A stretch of 64,000 nucleotides of DNA from Agrococcus lahaulensis DSM 17612 (GCF_000425105.1 NZ_KE384305.1:45454-109453); one strand, 5' to 3'; positions 50,573 to 61,966 are shown, counted from the stretch's first letter. Notes: generated from the letters alone by a model not told the origin. Program-made: numbers and translations.

Positions 50573-51758
50573 CCGCGGTCGGCGTCCTCCCCCTCGCCGT
50601 CCTCCCCCGCCACGACGACCGAGACGTCGTCGCTGCCCATCGCGCGCCGCGCGGCGGAGCGCGCCGCCTCGACCAGGACGTCGCGGTCGTAGCCGGTGAT
50701 GCTCGTGAGCGCGACGCCCATGCCGATCGGCGGCACGACCGGCACGCCGGCGGTGCGGAGCTGATCGAGCATCGCGCGGTGCATGCGGGCGGCGAGCTGC
50801 CGCGCGTCGGCCGGTGACGACGGCTGGAACGCGAGCAGCAGCAGGCCGCGCTCGTCGCTCCCGAGCGCCGCGGTCGTCGGCGCGAGCCGCCGGACGGCAG
50901 CGCGGGCTGCCTGCCGGACGTGCTCGGCCTCGTCGACGCCGAACGCGGTCGAGATGCGCGAGAGCGCGTCAATGCGCACCGCGAGGACGGCGAAGAGCTC
51001 GCCGCGGCGGTTCGCGCGCATGAGCCGCCCGCCGAGCACGCGCGAGAACGACGGCGCGAGCAGCACGCCGTCGGGAGCGATCGCCATGAGCGAAGAGTCC
51101 TCGGTGCCGCGCAGCCGGACCTGCTCCGCGCGCAGCACCGAGGTCACGACGACGACGACGATCGTGAGCGCGATCGTGGCGATGCCGGCGACCCCGGCAT
51201 CGGACCAGATGCGCAGGGGCTCGCCGCCGGCGCCTCCAGCGACGCCGGCGAGGAGCCGCGCGAGCTGGAAGACGGCGACGACGGCGAGCACGCCGCCGAG
51301 CGCTACCCCGGTGCGCGTGCGCCGGAGCGCGCCGCGCAGGGCCTCGGCTGCGCCGAGTCCGGCGAAGGCGGCGTTCGCGGCGAACATCACCCAGCGCGCC
51401 GACCAGCCCTCCTCGCCCGTGCCGACGAGCAGCACCGCGAGGAGCGCGAGCAGGGCGGCGAGCGCGACGATGAGCGCGACGCGACCGCTGCGACGGCCGT
51501 TGAAGACCCGGCAGCCGATCCACAGCAGCCCCATGCAGGCGACCCACGCGCCGTGGCCGACGCCGACGGGCCACGAGCCGACCCCGATGACCGCGTCGAC
51601 GACGAACGCCTCGGTCGCGATCATCGCCGCGAGGAACCCGAGCGCCCACACGCGGCCGGCACGGTCGTCCTTGCGGACCATCGTCTCGAGCACGAACAGC
51701 CCGCCCGCGACGTGGACGACGAGCGCCGTGATGAGGATGACGGTGTCTGGATCGAGGG

Positions 51759-51762
<4 letters not shown>
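50554..51762 (-). CDS. Membrane protein with degenerate GGDEF domain
   Basis: A 402-residue protein with about six transmembrane helices (residues 8-210) and a C-terminal diguanylate-cyclase-like domain (about 235-390). The GGDEF active-site motif is replaced by LGSDERGLLLLAF, so synthesis of cyclic-di-GMP is unlikely. An input or nucleotide-binding role is possible. It is coupled to the upstream histidine kinase gene by a 4-nt overlap (ATGA), suggesting joint signalling. Family assignment rests on the spacing of the domain and is moderate. Confidence 0.7.
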
Positions 51763-53378
<1,616 letters not shown>

Positions 53379-53384
53379 GCTCTG

Positions 53385-53390
53385 ACGCTA
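53385..53390 (-). promoter_or_regulatory. -10 box TAGCGT of the histidine kinase gene
   Basis: TAGCGT on the minus strand lies 6 nt from the ATG at 53378, supporting that start over the adjacent second ATG. Confidence 0.5.
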
Positions 53391-53454
53391 CCGCGCACGA
53401 GCCGCTTCCCCCGCAACGCCCTGCGGCAGCGGGGGTGCCATCCCCGGACGACGG

Positions 53455-54837
53455 CTAGCTCGAGGCGGTCGCGGCCTCTGCCGGCACCGGCTCGACCGCG
53501 TGCATGTGCCACGCGCCGCGCCACCGCTCGACGCGGCCGGTCTCGTCGCGCTCGGCGATCGCCTCCTCGTGGCCGGACCCCATGCCGGTCGCCGCGGCGA
53601 TCGTCACGCGATCGGCACTCCGCGGGGTGAGCACGTCGACCGCGGCGAGCGGGTCGGCCGCCGTCGGCGCGATGCCGAGCAGCCGCCCGCCGAGCTCGAC
53701 GACGTCGAGCCGGCCCCAGATGCTCGCGAACGATCCCTCGAACGAGCGCGCGAGCGCGAGCTCCGCCTCGTCGGGCTCGGCCGCGGGCGCGAGCGCCGCC
53801 TGCACGATGCGGGCGACGCCGACGGCGAGCTCCTCCGCCGGCGCGTCAACCGCGTTCGCGAGCACGCTCACGACGACGTCGCGCTCGGCGTCGACGAGCG
53901 TGCGCGTCGCGTGCCCCGTCCACGCGCCGCCGTGCCCGTGCCACGTGCGCCCGTCGACCTCGCGCAGCATGAGCCCGAGGCCGTAGCCCGCCACCGCGCC
54001 GTCGCGACCCGTCGTCGACCACTGGCGCTGCCGCATCCGCCGCCGTCCCGTGGCGCTCAGCAGCCGGTCGTCGGCGTCGGCGACCGCGCGCAGCGCGTCC
54101 GAGAGCTCGGCGGCCGTCGAGACGGCCCCCGTCGCGGCGGCGAGCGCGCGCGACGACGGGCTGCCGAGCGGCGCGCGCTCGTCGCTCGAGTGCAGCGCCG
54201 AGTGGCCGGTCGCGAGCGGTGCAGAGGCGCCCTCGATGTCGGCGCTCGTCGCCTCGAGCCCGAGGGGCGTGAGCACGAGGCGCGCGAGCGCACGGGCGTA
54301 CGGCTCGCCGGCGACCGCCTCGATCGCGAGGCCGAGCAGGCCGAAGCCGATGTTGGAGTACTTGAACTCGGCGGATGCGTCGAGACGGCGGACGCCGGAC
54401 GTCGCGATCGCGAGCAGCCGGTCGGCGTCGGGGAAGTCATCGGCGAGCTGCCAGAACGCGACGTCGTCGCCGTCCCGGGTCGCTCCGCTGCCGTGCGAGA
54501 GGAGCTCCCGCACGGTCAGGGCCGCGGCGTCGGTGCCGGCGAGCGCGGGCACGAGCCCGCCGAGCGCGTCGTCGAGGCGGAGCGCGCCGTCGTCGACGAG
54601 CCGCATCGCGGCGATCGCGGCGAGCGACTTCGAGTGGGAGGCGATGCGGAAGCGGTGCGCGGCCGTGAGCGGCTCGCGCGTCGCCTCGTCGGCGAGGCCG
54701 TGGGCGCGCTCGAGCACGAGCTCGCCACCGATCCGCACGGCGACCTGCACGCCCGGCACGCGCAGGCGCCAGCGGCGGTAGGCCAGCCAGCGGTCGGCGT
54801 AGTCGAGGGCGTGCGTCATCGCGTCGTCGGCGGGCAT
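53455..54837 (-). CDS. Serine hydrolase, beta-lactamase (class C/DD-peptidase) family
   Basis: A 460-residue protein of the serine beta-lactamase/penicillin-binding fold. The SxxK nucleophile is SHSK near residue 67, YSN (in FKYSNIGFG) is near 160, and HGHGGAWTGH near 300 is the third motif. No signal peptide is apparent, so it may be cytosolic and act as an esterase. A C-terminal ~130-residue region is of unknown function. It follows rpsA and its terminator. Confidence 0.85.
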   Translation of the reverse strand: MPADDAMTHALDYADRWLAYRRWRLRVPGVQVAVRIGGELVLERAHGLADEATREPLTAAHRFRIASHSKSLAAIAAMRLVDDGALRLDDALGGLVPALAGTDAAALTVRELLSHGSGATRDGDDVAFWQLADDFPDADRLLAIATSGVRRLDASAEFKYSNIGFGLLGLAIEAVAGEPYARALARLVLTPLGLEATSADIEGASAPLATGHSALHSSDERAPLGSPSSRALAAATGAVSTAAELSDALRAVADADDRLLSATGRRRMRQRQWSTTGRDGAVAGYGLGLMLREVDGRTWHGHGGAWTGHATRTLVDAERDVVVSVLANAVDAPAEELAVGVARIVQAALAPAAEPDEAELALARSFEGSFASIWGRLDVVELGGRLLGIAPTAADPLAAVDVLTPRSADRVTIAAATGMGSGHEEAIAERDETGRVERWRGAWHMHAVEPVPAEAATASS

Positions 54838-54877
54838 GCCTCGATCCTGCCACCCCGCGGCGCGCCCCCGGGAACGC

Positions 54878-54911
54878 AGAGCGGGCCGCGCCCGAAGGCG
54901 CGGCCCGCTCT
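54878..54911 (-). terminator. rpsA terminator (UUCG hairpin)
   Basis: A perfect 15-bp stem, AGAGCGGGCCGCGCC (54878-54892) with GGCGCGGCCCGCTCT (54897-54911). On the minus strand the loop is UUCG. It lies 11 nt after the rpsA stop codon and has no U-tract. Confidence 0.85.
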
Positions 54912-54922
54912 GGCGGTGCTGA

Positions 54923-56383
54923 CTACTCCGCGGAGCCGGTGAGCTTCTCGCGGAGCGCGGCGAGCGCCTCGTCGTCGGCGAGGGTGCCGGCGCCCGAGTC
55001 GTCGGAGCTGCTGCCGAAGGACGATGCGCCCGAGGGCACGTCGTTCGAGGTGAGCTCGGCGTCGCGGGCCGCGGCGACCTGCGCCTTGTGCGCCTCCCAG
55101 CGCGCCTGCGCGGCCGCGTACTCGGCCTCCCAGGCCTCGCGCTGCGCCTCGAAGCCTTCCTTCCACTCGTTCGTCTCGGGGTCGAAGCCCTCCGGGAACT
55201 TGTAGTTGCCCTGCTCGTCGTACTCGGCGAGCATGCCGTAGAGCGCCGGGTCGAAGTCGGTGCCCTCGGGGTCGACGCCCTCGTTCGCCTGCTTGAGCGA
55301 GAGCGAGATGCGGCGGCGCTCGAGGTCGATGTCGATGATCTTCACGAAGACCTCGTCGCCGACCGCGACGACCTGGTCAGCCGTCTCGACGTGCTTCGCC
55401 GAGAGCTCCGAGATGTGCACGAGGCCCTCGATGCCGTCCGCGACGCGCACGAACGCGCCGAACGTGACGAGCTTCGTGACCTTGCCCGGCGCGACCTGGC
55501 CGATCGCGTGCGTGCGGGCGAAGATCTGCCACGGGTCCTCCTGCGTCGCCTTGAGCGACAGCGAGACGCGCTCGCGGTCGAGCTCGACGGTGAGGATCTC
55601 GACGGTGACCTCCTGGCCGACCTCGACGACCTCCGAGGCGTGCTCGATGTGCTTCCACGAGAGCTCGGAGACGTGCACGAGACCGTCGACGCCGCCGAGG
55701 TCGACGAACGCGCCGAAGTTGACGATCGACGAGACGACGCCCTTGCGGACCTGCCCCTTCTGGAGCGACTGCAGGAACTGGCCGCGCGAGGCCGACTGCG
55801 TCTCCTCGAGGAGCGCGCGGCGCGAGAGCACGACGTTGTTGCGGTTCTTGTCGAGCTCGAGGATCTTCGCCTCGAGCTCCTGGCCGAGGTACGGCGTGAG
55901 GTCGCGGACGCGGCGCAGCTCGATGAGCGAGGCCGGCAGGAAACCGCGGAGGCCGATGTCGACGATGAGGCCGCCCTTGACCACCTCGATGACGGTGCCG
56001 GTGACGACGCCGTCCTCGTCCTTGATGCGCTCGACATCGCCCCAGGCGCGCTCGTACTGCGCGCGCTTCTTCGAGAGGATCAGGCGACCCTCCTTGTCCT
56101 CCTTCTGGAGGACGAGCGCCTCGACGGTGTCGCCGACCTCGACGACCTCGGAGGGGTCGACGTCGTGCTTGATGGAGAGCTCGCGCGAGGGGATGACGCC
56201 CTCGGTCTTGTAGCCGACGTCAAGGAGGACCTCGTCGCGGTCGATCTTGACGACGGTGCCCTCGATGAGGTCGCCGTCGTTGAAGAACTTCAGGGTCTTC
56301 TCAACGGCGGCCATGAAGTCATCGGCCGAGCCGATGTCGTTCACAGCGACCTGCTTGGGAGCCGTGGTCGTTGCAGTGGTCAT
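54923..56383 (-). CDS. rpsA: 30S ribosomal protein S1
   Basis: A 486-residue S1 with four S1 (OB-fold) domains, at about residues 35-105, 120-190, 205-275 and 290-360. They are marked by GTVVKIDRDEVLLDVG, GGLIVDIGLRGFLPAS, GVVSSIVNFGAFVDLGG and GKVTKLVTFGAFVRVADG. The last ~120 residues are an acidic, disordered tail. It is the four-domain actinobacterial form, shorter than the E. coli six-domain protein. It binds mRNA at the ribosome. A clear promoter and a pair of palindromes lie upstream. Confidence 0.97.
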   Translation of the reverse strand: MTTATTTAPKQVAVNDIGSADDFMAAVEKTLKFFNDGDLIEGTVVKIDRDEVLLDVGYKTEGVIPSRELSIKHDVDPSEVVEVGDTVEALVLQKEDKEGRLILSKKRAQYERAWGDVERIKDEDGVVTGTVIEVVKGGLIVDIGLRGFLPASLIELRRVRDLTPYLGQELEAKILELDKNRNNVVLSRRALLEETQSASRGQFLQSLQKGQVRKGVVSSIVNFGAFVDLGGVDGLVHVSELSWKHIEHASEVVEVGQEVTVEILTVELDRERVSLSLKATQEDPWQIFARTHAIGQVAPGKVTKLVTFGAFVRVADGIEGLVHISELSAKHVETADQVVAVGDEVFVKIIDIDLERRRISLSLKQANEGVDPEGTDFDPALYGMLAEYDEQGNYKFPEGFDPETNEWKEGFEAQREAWEAEYAAAQARWEAHKAQVAAARDAELTSNDVPSGASSFGSSSDDSGAGTLADDEALAALREKLTGSAE

Positions 56384-56428
56384 AGAGTTCAAGGTGCCTT
56401 TATGGGGGATGTCGGGCTGCGGGCATGA

Positions 56429-56440
56429 GGATGCCCATCC
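56429..56440. promoter_or_regulatory. Palindrome GGATGCCCATCC in the rpsA leader (candidate operator 1)
   Basis: The 12-mer is a GGATG-NN-CATCC palindrome, about 45 nt inside the predicted rpsA transcript. Its exact reverse complement recurs at 56491-56502, 62 bp away centre to centre. Confidence 0.5.
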
Positions 56441-56479
56441 AGCGGTTCGGATTGATTGCGCCACACGAGTGGCCCGTCG

Positions 56480-56509
56480 ATCCTACACGCGGATGGGCAT
56501 CCCGGACAA
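56480..56509 (-). promoter_or_regulatory. rpsA promoter: -35 TTGTCC, -10 TAGGAT, 18-bp spacer
   Basis: On the minus strand TTGTCC (56504-56509) and TAGGAT (56480-56485) are spaced by 18 bp. The predicted leader is ~90 nt. The spacer holds candidate operator 2 (GGATGGGCATCC on the plus strand, 56491-56502). Confidence 0.7.
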
Positions 56510-56515
56510 CCGCGC

Positions 56516-58207
56516 TTAGCCGCGCAGGACAGCCTCCCGCAGCGTGTCGAGGCCGACGCCGCCGATGTTGAGCACGCGCATGTGGAAGCGCTTGAGTTCG
56601 AAGGCGTCGCCCTCGGCGTCCTTCGCCGCATCGCGGATCTGCTCGAAGATGCGCTGGCCGATCTTGTAGGACGGCGCCTGGCCCGGCCAGCCGAAGTAGC
56701 GGTTGACCTCGAAGCGCACGAACGGCTCGTTCATGTTGACGTTCGACTTCATGAACTCGAAGGCGTAGTCGAAGTCCCACTCCCCCGTGCCGTCGAGGCG
56801 CGGCTTGCCGAGGTGCACGCCGATGTCGAGCACGACGCGCGCCGCGCGCATCCGCTGGCCGTCGAGCATCCCGAGCCGGTCGGCCGGGTCGTCGAGGTAG
56901 CCGAGCGACTCCATGAGCCGCTCCGCGTAGAGCGCCCAGCCCTCGGCGTGGCCCGAGGTGCCGGCGAACGCACGGCGCCACAGGTTGAGCTGCGAGCGGT
57001 TGTACGTCGCCTGCGCGATCTGCAGGTGGTGGCCCGGCACGCCCTCGTGGTAGACGGTCGTGAGCTCGCGCCACGTGTCGAACTCGGTGACGCCCTCGGG
57101 CACCGACCACCACATCCGCCCCGGCCGCGAGAAGTCGTCGGCCGGACCGGTGTAGTAGATGCCGCCCGTCTGCGTCGGCGCGATCATGCACTCGAGCGCC
57201 TTGATGGGCTCGGCGATGTCGAAGTGGCTGCGGCCGAGCTCCTCGATGGCGCGGTCGCTCGTCTCCTGCATCCACGCCTTGAGCGCATCGGTGCCGTGCA
57301 GCTTGCGGCTCGCGTCCTGGTCGAGGTGCGCGATCGCCTCCTGCACGCTCGCGCCCGGGAGGATCTCGTTCGCGATCGCCTCCTGCTCGGCGCGCATGCG
57401 GTCGAGCTCCTCGATCCCCCACGCGTACGTCTCGTCGAGGTCGACGGCGGCGCCGAGGAAGCGGCGCGACATGAGCGAGTAGAAGTCGCGGCCGACGGCG
57501 TCGACGGGGTTGGCGGATGCGGCGAGCTCGGTGCGCAGGAACTCCGCGAGCCGCGCGTGCGCCTCGGTCGCCTCCCCCGCCGCCTTCGCGAGGTCGTCGC
57601 GGAGCGAGGCGGGCAGCTCCTGCTCCCCTGCCTTCGCCGATGCGGCGAACTCGTGGAAGAAGCCCGTGCCGGGCGCGTAGTCGGCGAGCTGCTCGAGCAC
57701 GTTGTCGATCTGCCGCGCCGCCGGCGTGTTGCCGGTCGCGATGCCGCCCCGCAGCGAGGCGATGTAGCCGTCGATCGCGGCGGGCACGTTGCGCATGCGC
57801 TGCGCGATCGTCGACCAGTCGTCCTCGCTGCCCGTCGCCATGAGGTCGAAGATGTCGCGGATGCCGGAGGCCGGGCTCGCGAGGTTGTTGAGGTCGCGGT
57901 CGCCCCAGCCGGAGGCGTGCACGTCGAGCTCGAGCTGCAGCTCGCGCGAGAGGTCCGTCTTCGTCACCCAGTCGACGTCGTCGACGGGCTCGGCGGCCTG
58001 GAGCGCGGCGAGCACCTCGCGCGCGAGCGCGGCATCGGCGTCGCGGCCCTCGGGCGAGTAGTCGCCGTAGCCTGCCTTGTCGCCCTCGAGGCCGACGTAC
58101 ACGTTGATCTCGGGGTTCAAGGCGGCGGCGCGGTGGACGTAGTCCTCCGCGATCCGGTCGATCTCGGTCTGCTGGCGCGACGGCGCGCCGACTCTCTCGT
58201 CAGTCAT
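56516..58207 (-). CDS. DUF885 family protein (zinc-peptidase-like)
   Basis: A 563-residue DUF885 protein. YHEGVPGHHLQIAQ near residue 365 carries the HExxxH-like metal site, and EGWALYAERLMESLG near 400 gives a further Glu. No signal peptide is seen, so it is cytosolic. Members are distantly related to M32/M2-type peptidases, but the substrate is unknown. The ATG lies 6 nt after a TAGGCT -10 (58214-58219). Confidence 0.85.
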   Translation of the reverse strand: MTDERVGAPSRQQTEIDRIAEDYVHRAAALNPEINVYVGLEGDKAGYGDYSPEGRDADAALAREVLAALQAAEPVDDVDWVTKTDLSRELQLELDVHASGWGDRDLNNLASPASGIRDIFDLMATGSEDDWSTIAQRMRNVPAAIDGYIASLRGGIATGNTPAARQIDNVLEQLADYAPGTGFFHEFAASAKAGEQELPASLRDDLAKAAGEATEAHARLAEFLRTELAASANPVDAVGRDFYSLMSRRFLGAAVDLDETYAWGIEELDRMRAEQEAIANEILPGASVQEAIAHLDQDASRKLHGTDALKAWMQETSDRAIEELGRSHFDIAEPIKALECMIAPTQTGGIYYTGPADDFSRPGRMWWSVPEGVTEFDTWRELTTVYHEGVPGHHLQIAQATYNRSQLNLWRRAFAGTSGHAEGWALYAERLMESLGYLDDPADRLGMLDGQRMRAARVVLDIGVHLGKPRLDGTGEWDFDYAFEFMKSNVNMNEPFVRFEVNRYFGWPGQAPSYKIGQRIFEQIRDAAKDAEGDAFELKRFHMRVLNIGGVGLDTLREAVLRG

Positions 58208-58213
58208 GCCGCA

Positions 58214-58219
58214 AGCCTA
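58214..58219 (-). promoter_or_regulatory. -10 box TAGGCT of the DUF885 gene
   Basis: TAGGCT on the minus strand is 6 nt (TGCGGC) from the ATG at 58207; it sits in the 16-nt gap after the oxidoreductase gene. Confidence 0.55.
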
Positions 58220-58223
58220 CGCA

Positions 58224-59234
58224 TCAGCGGAGGGCGGTCATGACCTCCCGCTCGAAGAGCTCGATGCCGTCCTGCTCGAAGGCGACCTCGGGCATGTAGG
58301 CGATGAGCGTGCCGAGTCCCGCCTCGCGGAGCGCCCCGACGTGGTCGACGACCATCTGCGGCGTGCCGACGACGGCCCCGCGGGTCGAGAAGCCCGTGCC
58401 GGCGTGCTCGGCCGCCATCGCCGAGTCGGCGCGCGCGTTCACCTCCTCGACGACGCGGCGCGCCTCGGCCTCGCTCTCGCGCACGACGATGTTGAGGTTG
58501 GAGGTGAGCCGCACCTCGGCCGGGTCGCGCCCCTCCTTCTCGAGGTGGCGCAGCAGCACGTCGCGCTTGCGCGCGAACTGCTCGGGACCGCCGCCGAAGT
58601 TCGTCGCGTCGGCCCACTTCGCCGCGTAGCGGAGCGTGCGCTGCTCGCCGCCGCCCGCGATCCAGGTGGGGATGCGAGGGCGGCCGTCGCGGCCCGTCTG
58701 GAGCGGCTGCGGCCGGCAGATGGCGCCGTCGACCGAGAAGGTCTCCGACTCGAGCGTCGCGCTGCCCTCGGCCCACAGGCGCTGGATGATCTGCACGCCG
58801 TCGCGGAGCGCCGAGATGCGCTCGCCGACGCCGGGGAAGCCGTAGCCGTAGGCGCGCCACTCGTGCTCGTACCAGCCGGCGCCGATGCCGAACTCGAGCC
58901 GGCCGCCCGAGATGACGTCGACGGTCGCGGCGACCTTCGCGAGGTAGGCGGGGTTCCGGTAGCCCATGCACGTGCACATCTGGCCGAGCCGCACGCGGCT
59001 CGTGCTCGCGGCGAGCGCGGCCATGAGCGTCCACGCCTCGTGCGTCGCCTCGTCGGTCGGCTGCGGAGTGGTGTGGAAGTGGTCGTAGACCCATACCGAG
59101 TGCCACGGGCCCGCGTCCAGGCGCTCCGCGACCTCGAGCATCCGCCCCCACTGCTCAGCGGGCTCGATGCCGACGAGGTCGAGGCGCCATCCCTGCGGGA
59201 CGAAGAGGCCGAACTGCAGCGCGGAGTCGTTCAC
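58224..59234 (-). CDS. LLM class F420-dependent oxidoreductase
   Basis: A 336-residue luciferase-like TIM-barrel protein of the F420 type. The N-terminal FGLFVPQGW, GQMCTCMGYRNPAYLAKVAATVD (in parts: GQMCTCMGYRNP, then KVAATVDVISGGR near 115-130), and GIGAGWYEHEWRAYG near 138 are typical. It probably uses F420H2; substrate unknown. The GTG at 59234 follows TAGGCT (59241-59246) by 6 nt. Confidence 0.88.
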   Translation of the reverse strand: MNDSALQFGLFVPQGWRLDLVGIEPAEQWGRMLEVAERLDAGPWHSVWVYDHFHTTPQPTDEATHEAWTLMAALAASTSRVRLGQMCTCMGYRNPAYLAKVAATVDVISGGRLEFGIGAGWYEHEWRAYGYGFPGVGERISALRDGVQIIQRLWAEGSATLESETFSVDGAICRPQPLQTGRDGRPRIPTWIAGGGEQRTLRYAAKWADATNFGGGPEQFARKRDVLLRHLEKEGRDPAEVRLTSNLNIVVRESEAEARRVVEEVNARADSAMAAEHAGTGFSTRGAVVGTPQMVVDHVGALREAGLGTLIAYMPEVAFEQDGIELFEREVMTALR

Positions 59235-59240
59235 GAGCCC

Positions 59241-59246
59241 AGCCTA
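59241..59246 (-). promoter_or_regulatory. -10 box TAGGCT of the LLM oxidoreductase gene
   Basis: TAGGCT on the minus strand is 6 nt (GGGCTC) from the GTG start. Confidence 0.55.
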
Positions 59247-59313
59247 GGCCTCGGTCCCTGCCGGTCCCTGAGGGTCGGATGCCGTGGGCACGGCGGGCAC
59301 GGACGCCGTCGGC

Positions 59314-61959
59314 TCAGTGCGCGGCGGCGTCCCAGTTCGCACCGACGCCGACCTGCACCTCGAGCGGCACCGAGAGCTCGGCGGCGCCGCCCATCTCGTC
59401 GCGCACGATCGCCTCGAGCGCCTCGCGCTCGCCGGTCGCGACCTCGAAGACGAGCTCGTCGTGCACCTGCAGCAGCATGCGCGAGCCGAGCCCCTCGTCG
59501 GCGATGCGGCGGTCGATCGCGATCATCGCGCGCTTGATGATGTCGGCGGCCGAGCCCTGGATGGGCGAGTTGAGCGCCTGCCGCTCGGCGTTCTCGCGCA
59601 GCACGCGGTTCGACGAGGTCAGGTCGGGGAACGGGCGGCGGCGGCCGAAGATCGTGGTCGTGTAGCCGTCGTCCTTCGCCTGCATCACGACGCCGCGGAG
59701 GTAGTCGCGGATGCCGCCGAAGCGCTGGAAGTAGTCGAGCATGAGCTGCTTCGCCTCGGCCTGCGAGATGCGCAGCTGCTTCGAGAGCCCGAAGGCGCTC
59801 AGCCCGTAGGCGAGGCCGTAGCTCATCGCCTTGACCTTGACGCGCTGCAGCGGCGTCACCTCGCTCGGGTCGACGCCGAAGATGCGGCTGCCGACGAAGC
59901 GGTGCAGGTCCTCGCCCGAGAGGAACGCCTCGATGAGGCCCTCGTCGCCCGAGAGGTGCGCCATGATGCGCATCTCGATCTGCGAGTAGTCGGCGGTGAG
60001 CATCGTCTCGAACTCGGGGCCGTGCACGAACGCCGAGCGGATCTCGCGGCTCACCTCCGTGCGCACCGGGATGTTCTGCAGGTTCGGGTCGTTCGACGAG
60101 AGGCGGCCGGAGGCGGAGCCCGTCTGGTCGTAGCGCGTGCGGATGCGACCGTCGTCCTGGATCGCCTTGAGCAGCGACTCGATGATCTGCGCGAGCTTCG
60201 AGGTCTCGCGGTGCTGCAGCAGCAGGCCGAGGAACGGGTGCGGGTTCGTCTCCTGCAGGTCGGCGAGCGCTTGCGCGTCGGTCGAGTAGCCGGTCTTCGT
60301 CGCGCGCGTCTTCGGCATGTCGAGCTCTTCGAACAGCACCGCCTGCAGCTGCTTCGGGCTGCCGAGGTTGACCTCGTGGCCGATCTCGGCGTAGGCGGCT
60401 TCGGCGTGCGCGGCCGCCTTCGCGCGCATGTCGTCGAGGATGCGCTGCAGCACGTCGCGGTCCATGTGCACGCCCTGGCGCTCCATGCGCACGAGCACGG
60501 GCATGAGCGGCAGCTCGATGTCGTCGAGCACGCCGAGCGTGCCGGGGTCGAGGCGCGGGCGCTGGGCGCGCGCGAGCTCGCCCGTGAGCCACGCGACGGT
60601 GCCGAGCTGCTCGGGCTCGACCTCGGGCACGAGCTGGTTCGGGTCGGGAGCCGGCAGCGTCGCGCCGAGCAGCGCCTCGGTCTGCCAGTCGAGCTCGAAC
60701 GTCTTGGGCGGCGCGGTCGGGGTCTGCAGCCACGCGGCGACACGCGTGTCGTGCGCCGCGCCGCCGAGGCGGAGCCCGGCGCGCTCGAGGAGCTTGATGG
60801 ATGCCTTGACGTCGTGGAGCGCCTTCGGGGCGTCCGACGCGAGCCACTCGACGAATCCGTCGTAGTCGGCCGTGCCGGCCTTGTAGGGCACGTAGGCGCT
60901 CGCGCCCTCGGTCGCGACGCCGAAGCCCGCGATGCCGCCGGCGCCGTCGGGGGCGATCGAGACGGCGACGGTGCCCTTCGCGCGCGAGAGCCACAGGTCG
61001 AGCTCCTCGTCGACGAGCTTCTGCACGGCGGGCGCCTGCACCTCCGGCTCGAGCGCGGCTGCCGGCTCGCCGGTGCCCTCCTGCTTGAGCACCCGGTCGA
61101 GCAGCGTGCGGAACTGCAGCCGCTGGAAGACCTCGCGCAGCTTCGCCTCGTCGACCGGGCCGCGCACGAGCTCGTCGAGCTCGACGCCGAGGTCGACGTC
61201 GGTCAGCAGCTGGTTGAGGCGGCGGTTGCGCTCGGCGCGCTCGCGCTGCTCGCGCAGGTTGTTGCCGACGACGCCCTTGATCTCGTCGGCGTGCGCGAGC
61301 AGGTTCTCGACCGTGCCGTACTGCGTGATCCACTTGACCGCGGTCTTCTCGCCGACCTTGTCGATGCCGATGAGGTTGTCGCTCGACTCGCCGACGAGCG
61401 CGGCGATCTCGGGGTACTGCGCCGGCTCGATGCCGTAGCGCTCGCGCACCGTCTCGGGCGTGTAGCGCTTGAGCTCGGAGACGCCGCGCACCGAGGGGTA
61501 GAGCAGCGTCACGTCGTCGTTGACGAGCTGGATCGTGTCGCGGTCGCCCGAGACGACGTAGACGTCCATGCCGGCCTTCGCGCCCTCCACCGACAGGGTC
61601 GCGAGGATGTCGTCGGCCTCGTAGTCCTCCTTCGAGAGGGTGCGCACGCCCATCGCGTGGAGCGCCTCCTCGAGCAGCGGCACCTGGCCTTTGAACTCCT
61701 TCGGCGTCTCGTCGCGCGTGCCCTTGTACTCCGCGTACTCGCGGGTGCGGAAGGAGTAGCGGGAGATGTCGAACGCGACCGCGAGGTGGGTCGGCCTGTG
61801 GTCCTGCAGCAGCTTGAGCAGCATCGACAGGAAGCCGTGGATGGCGTTCGTGTGTTGCCCTTCGCTGTTGACGAAGTTCTCGAGCGGCAGGGCGAAGAAC
61901 GCCCGGAACGCGAGGGAGTGGCCGTCGACGACCATGAGGGTAGGCTTCGGATCCGACAC
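59314..61959 (-). CDS. polA: DNA polymerase I
   Basis: An 881-residue PolA used in repair and Okazaki-fragment processing. The 5' nuclease domain (1-300) begins LMVVDGHSLAFRAFFAL and has the Asp-rich SGDRDTIQLV. The middle domain (~310-480) lacks clear 3'-5' exonuclease carboxylates, as in other actinobacteria, so proofreading is doubtful. The polymerase domain has motif A TADYSQIEMRI, motif B KAMSYGLAYG and motif C LQVHDELVFE. The GTG at 61959 lies 7 nt after TAGGCT (61967-61972). Confidence 0.96.
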   Translation of the reverse strand: MSDPKPTLMVVDGHSLAFRAFFALPLENFVNSEGQHTNAIHGFLSMLLKLLQDHRPTHLAVAFDISRYSFRTREYAEYKGTRDETPKEFKGQVPLLEEALHAMGVRTLSKEDYEADDILATLSVEGAKAGMDVYVVSGDRDTIQLVNDDVTLLYPSVRGVSELKRYTPETVRERYGIEPAQYPEIAALVGESSDNLIGIDKVGEKTAVKWITQYGTVENLLAHADEIKGVVGNNLREQRERAERNRRLNQLLTDVDLGVELDELVRGPVDEAKLREVFQRLQFRTLLDRVLKQEGTGEPAAALEPEVQAPAVQKLVDEELDLWLSRAKGTVAVSIAPDGAGGIAGFGVATEGASAYVPYKAGTADYDGFVEWLASDAPKALHDVKASIKLLERAGLRLGGAAHDTRVAAWLQTPTAPPKTFELDWQTEALLGATLPAPDPNQLVPEVEPEQLGTVAWLTGELARAQRPRLDPGTLGVLDDIELPLMPVLVRMERQGVHMDRDVLQRILDDMRAKAAAHAEAAYAEIGHEVNLGSPKQLQAVLFEELDMPKTRATKTGYSTDAQALADLQETNPHPFLGLLLQHRETSKLAQIIESLLKAIQDDGRIRTRYDQTGSASGRLSSNDPNLQNIPVRTEVSREIRSAFVHGPEFETMLTADYSQIEMRIMAHLSGDEGLIEAFLSGEDLHRFVGSRIFGVDPSEVTPLQRVKVKAMSYGLAYGLSAFGLSKQLRISQAEAKQLMLDYFQRFGGIRDYLRGVVMQAKDDGYTTTIFGRRRPFPDLTSSNRVLRENAERQALNSPIQGSAADIIKRAMIAIDRRIADEGLGSRMLLQVHDELVFEVATGEREALEAIVRDEMGGAAELSVPLEVQVGVGANWDAAAH

Positions 61960-61966
61960 GGCAGTC

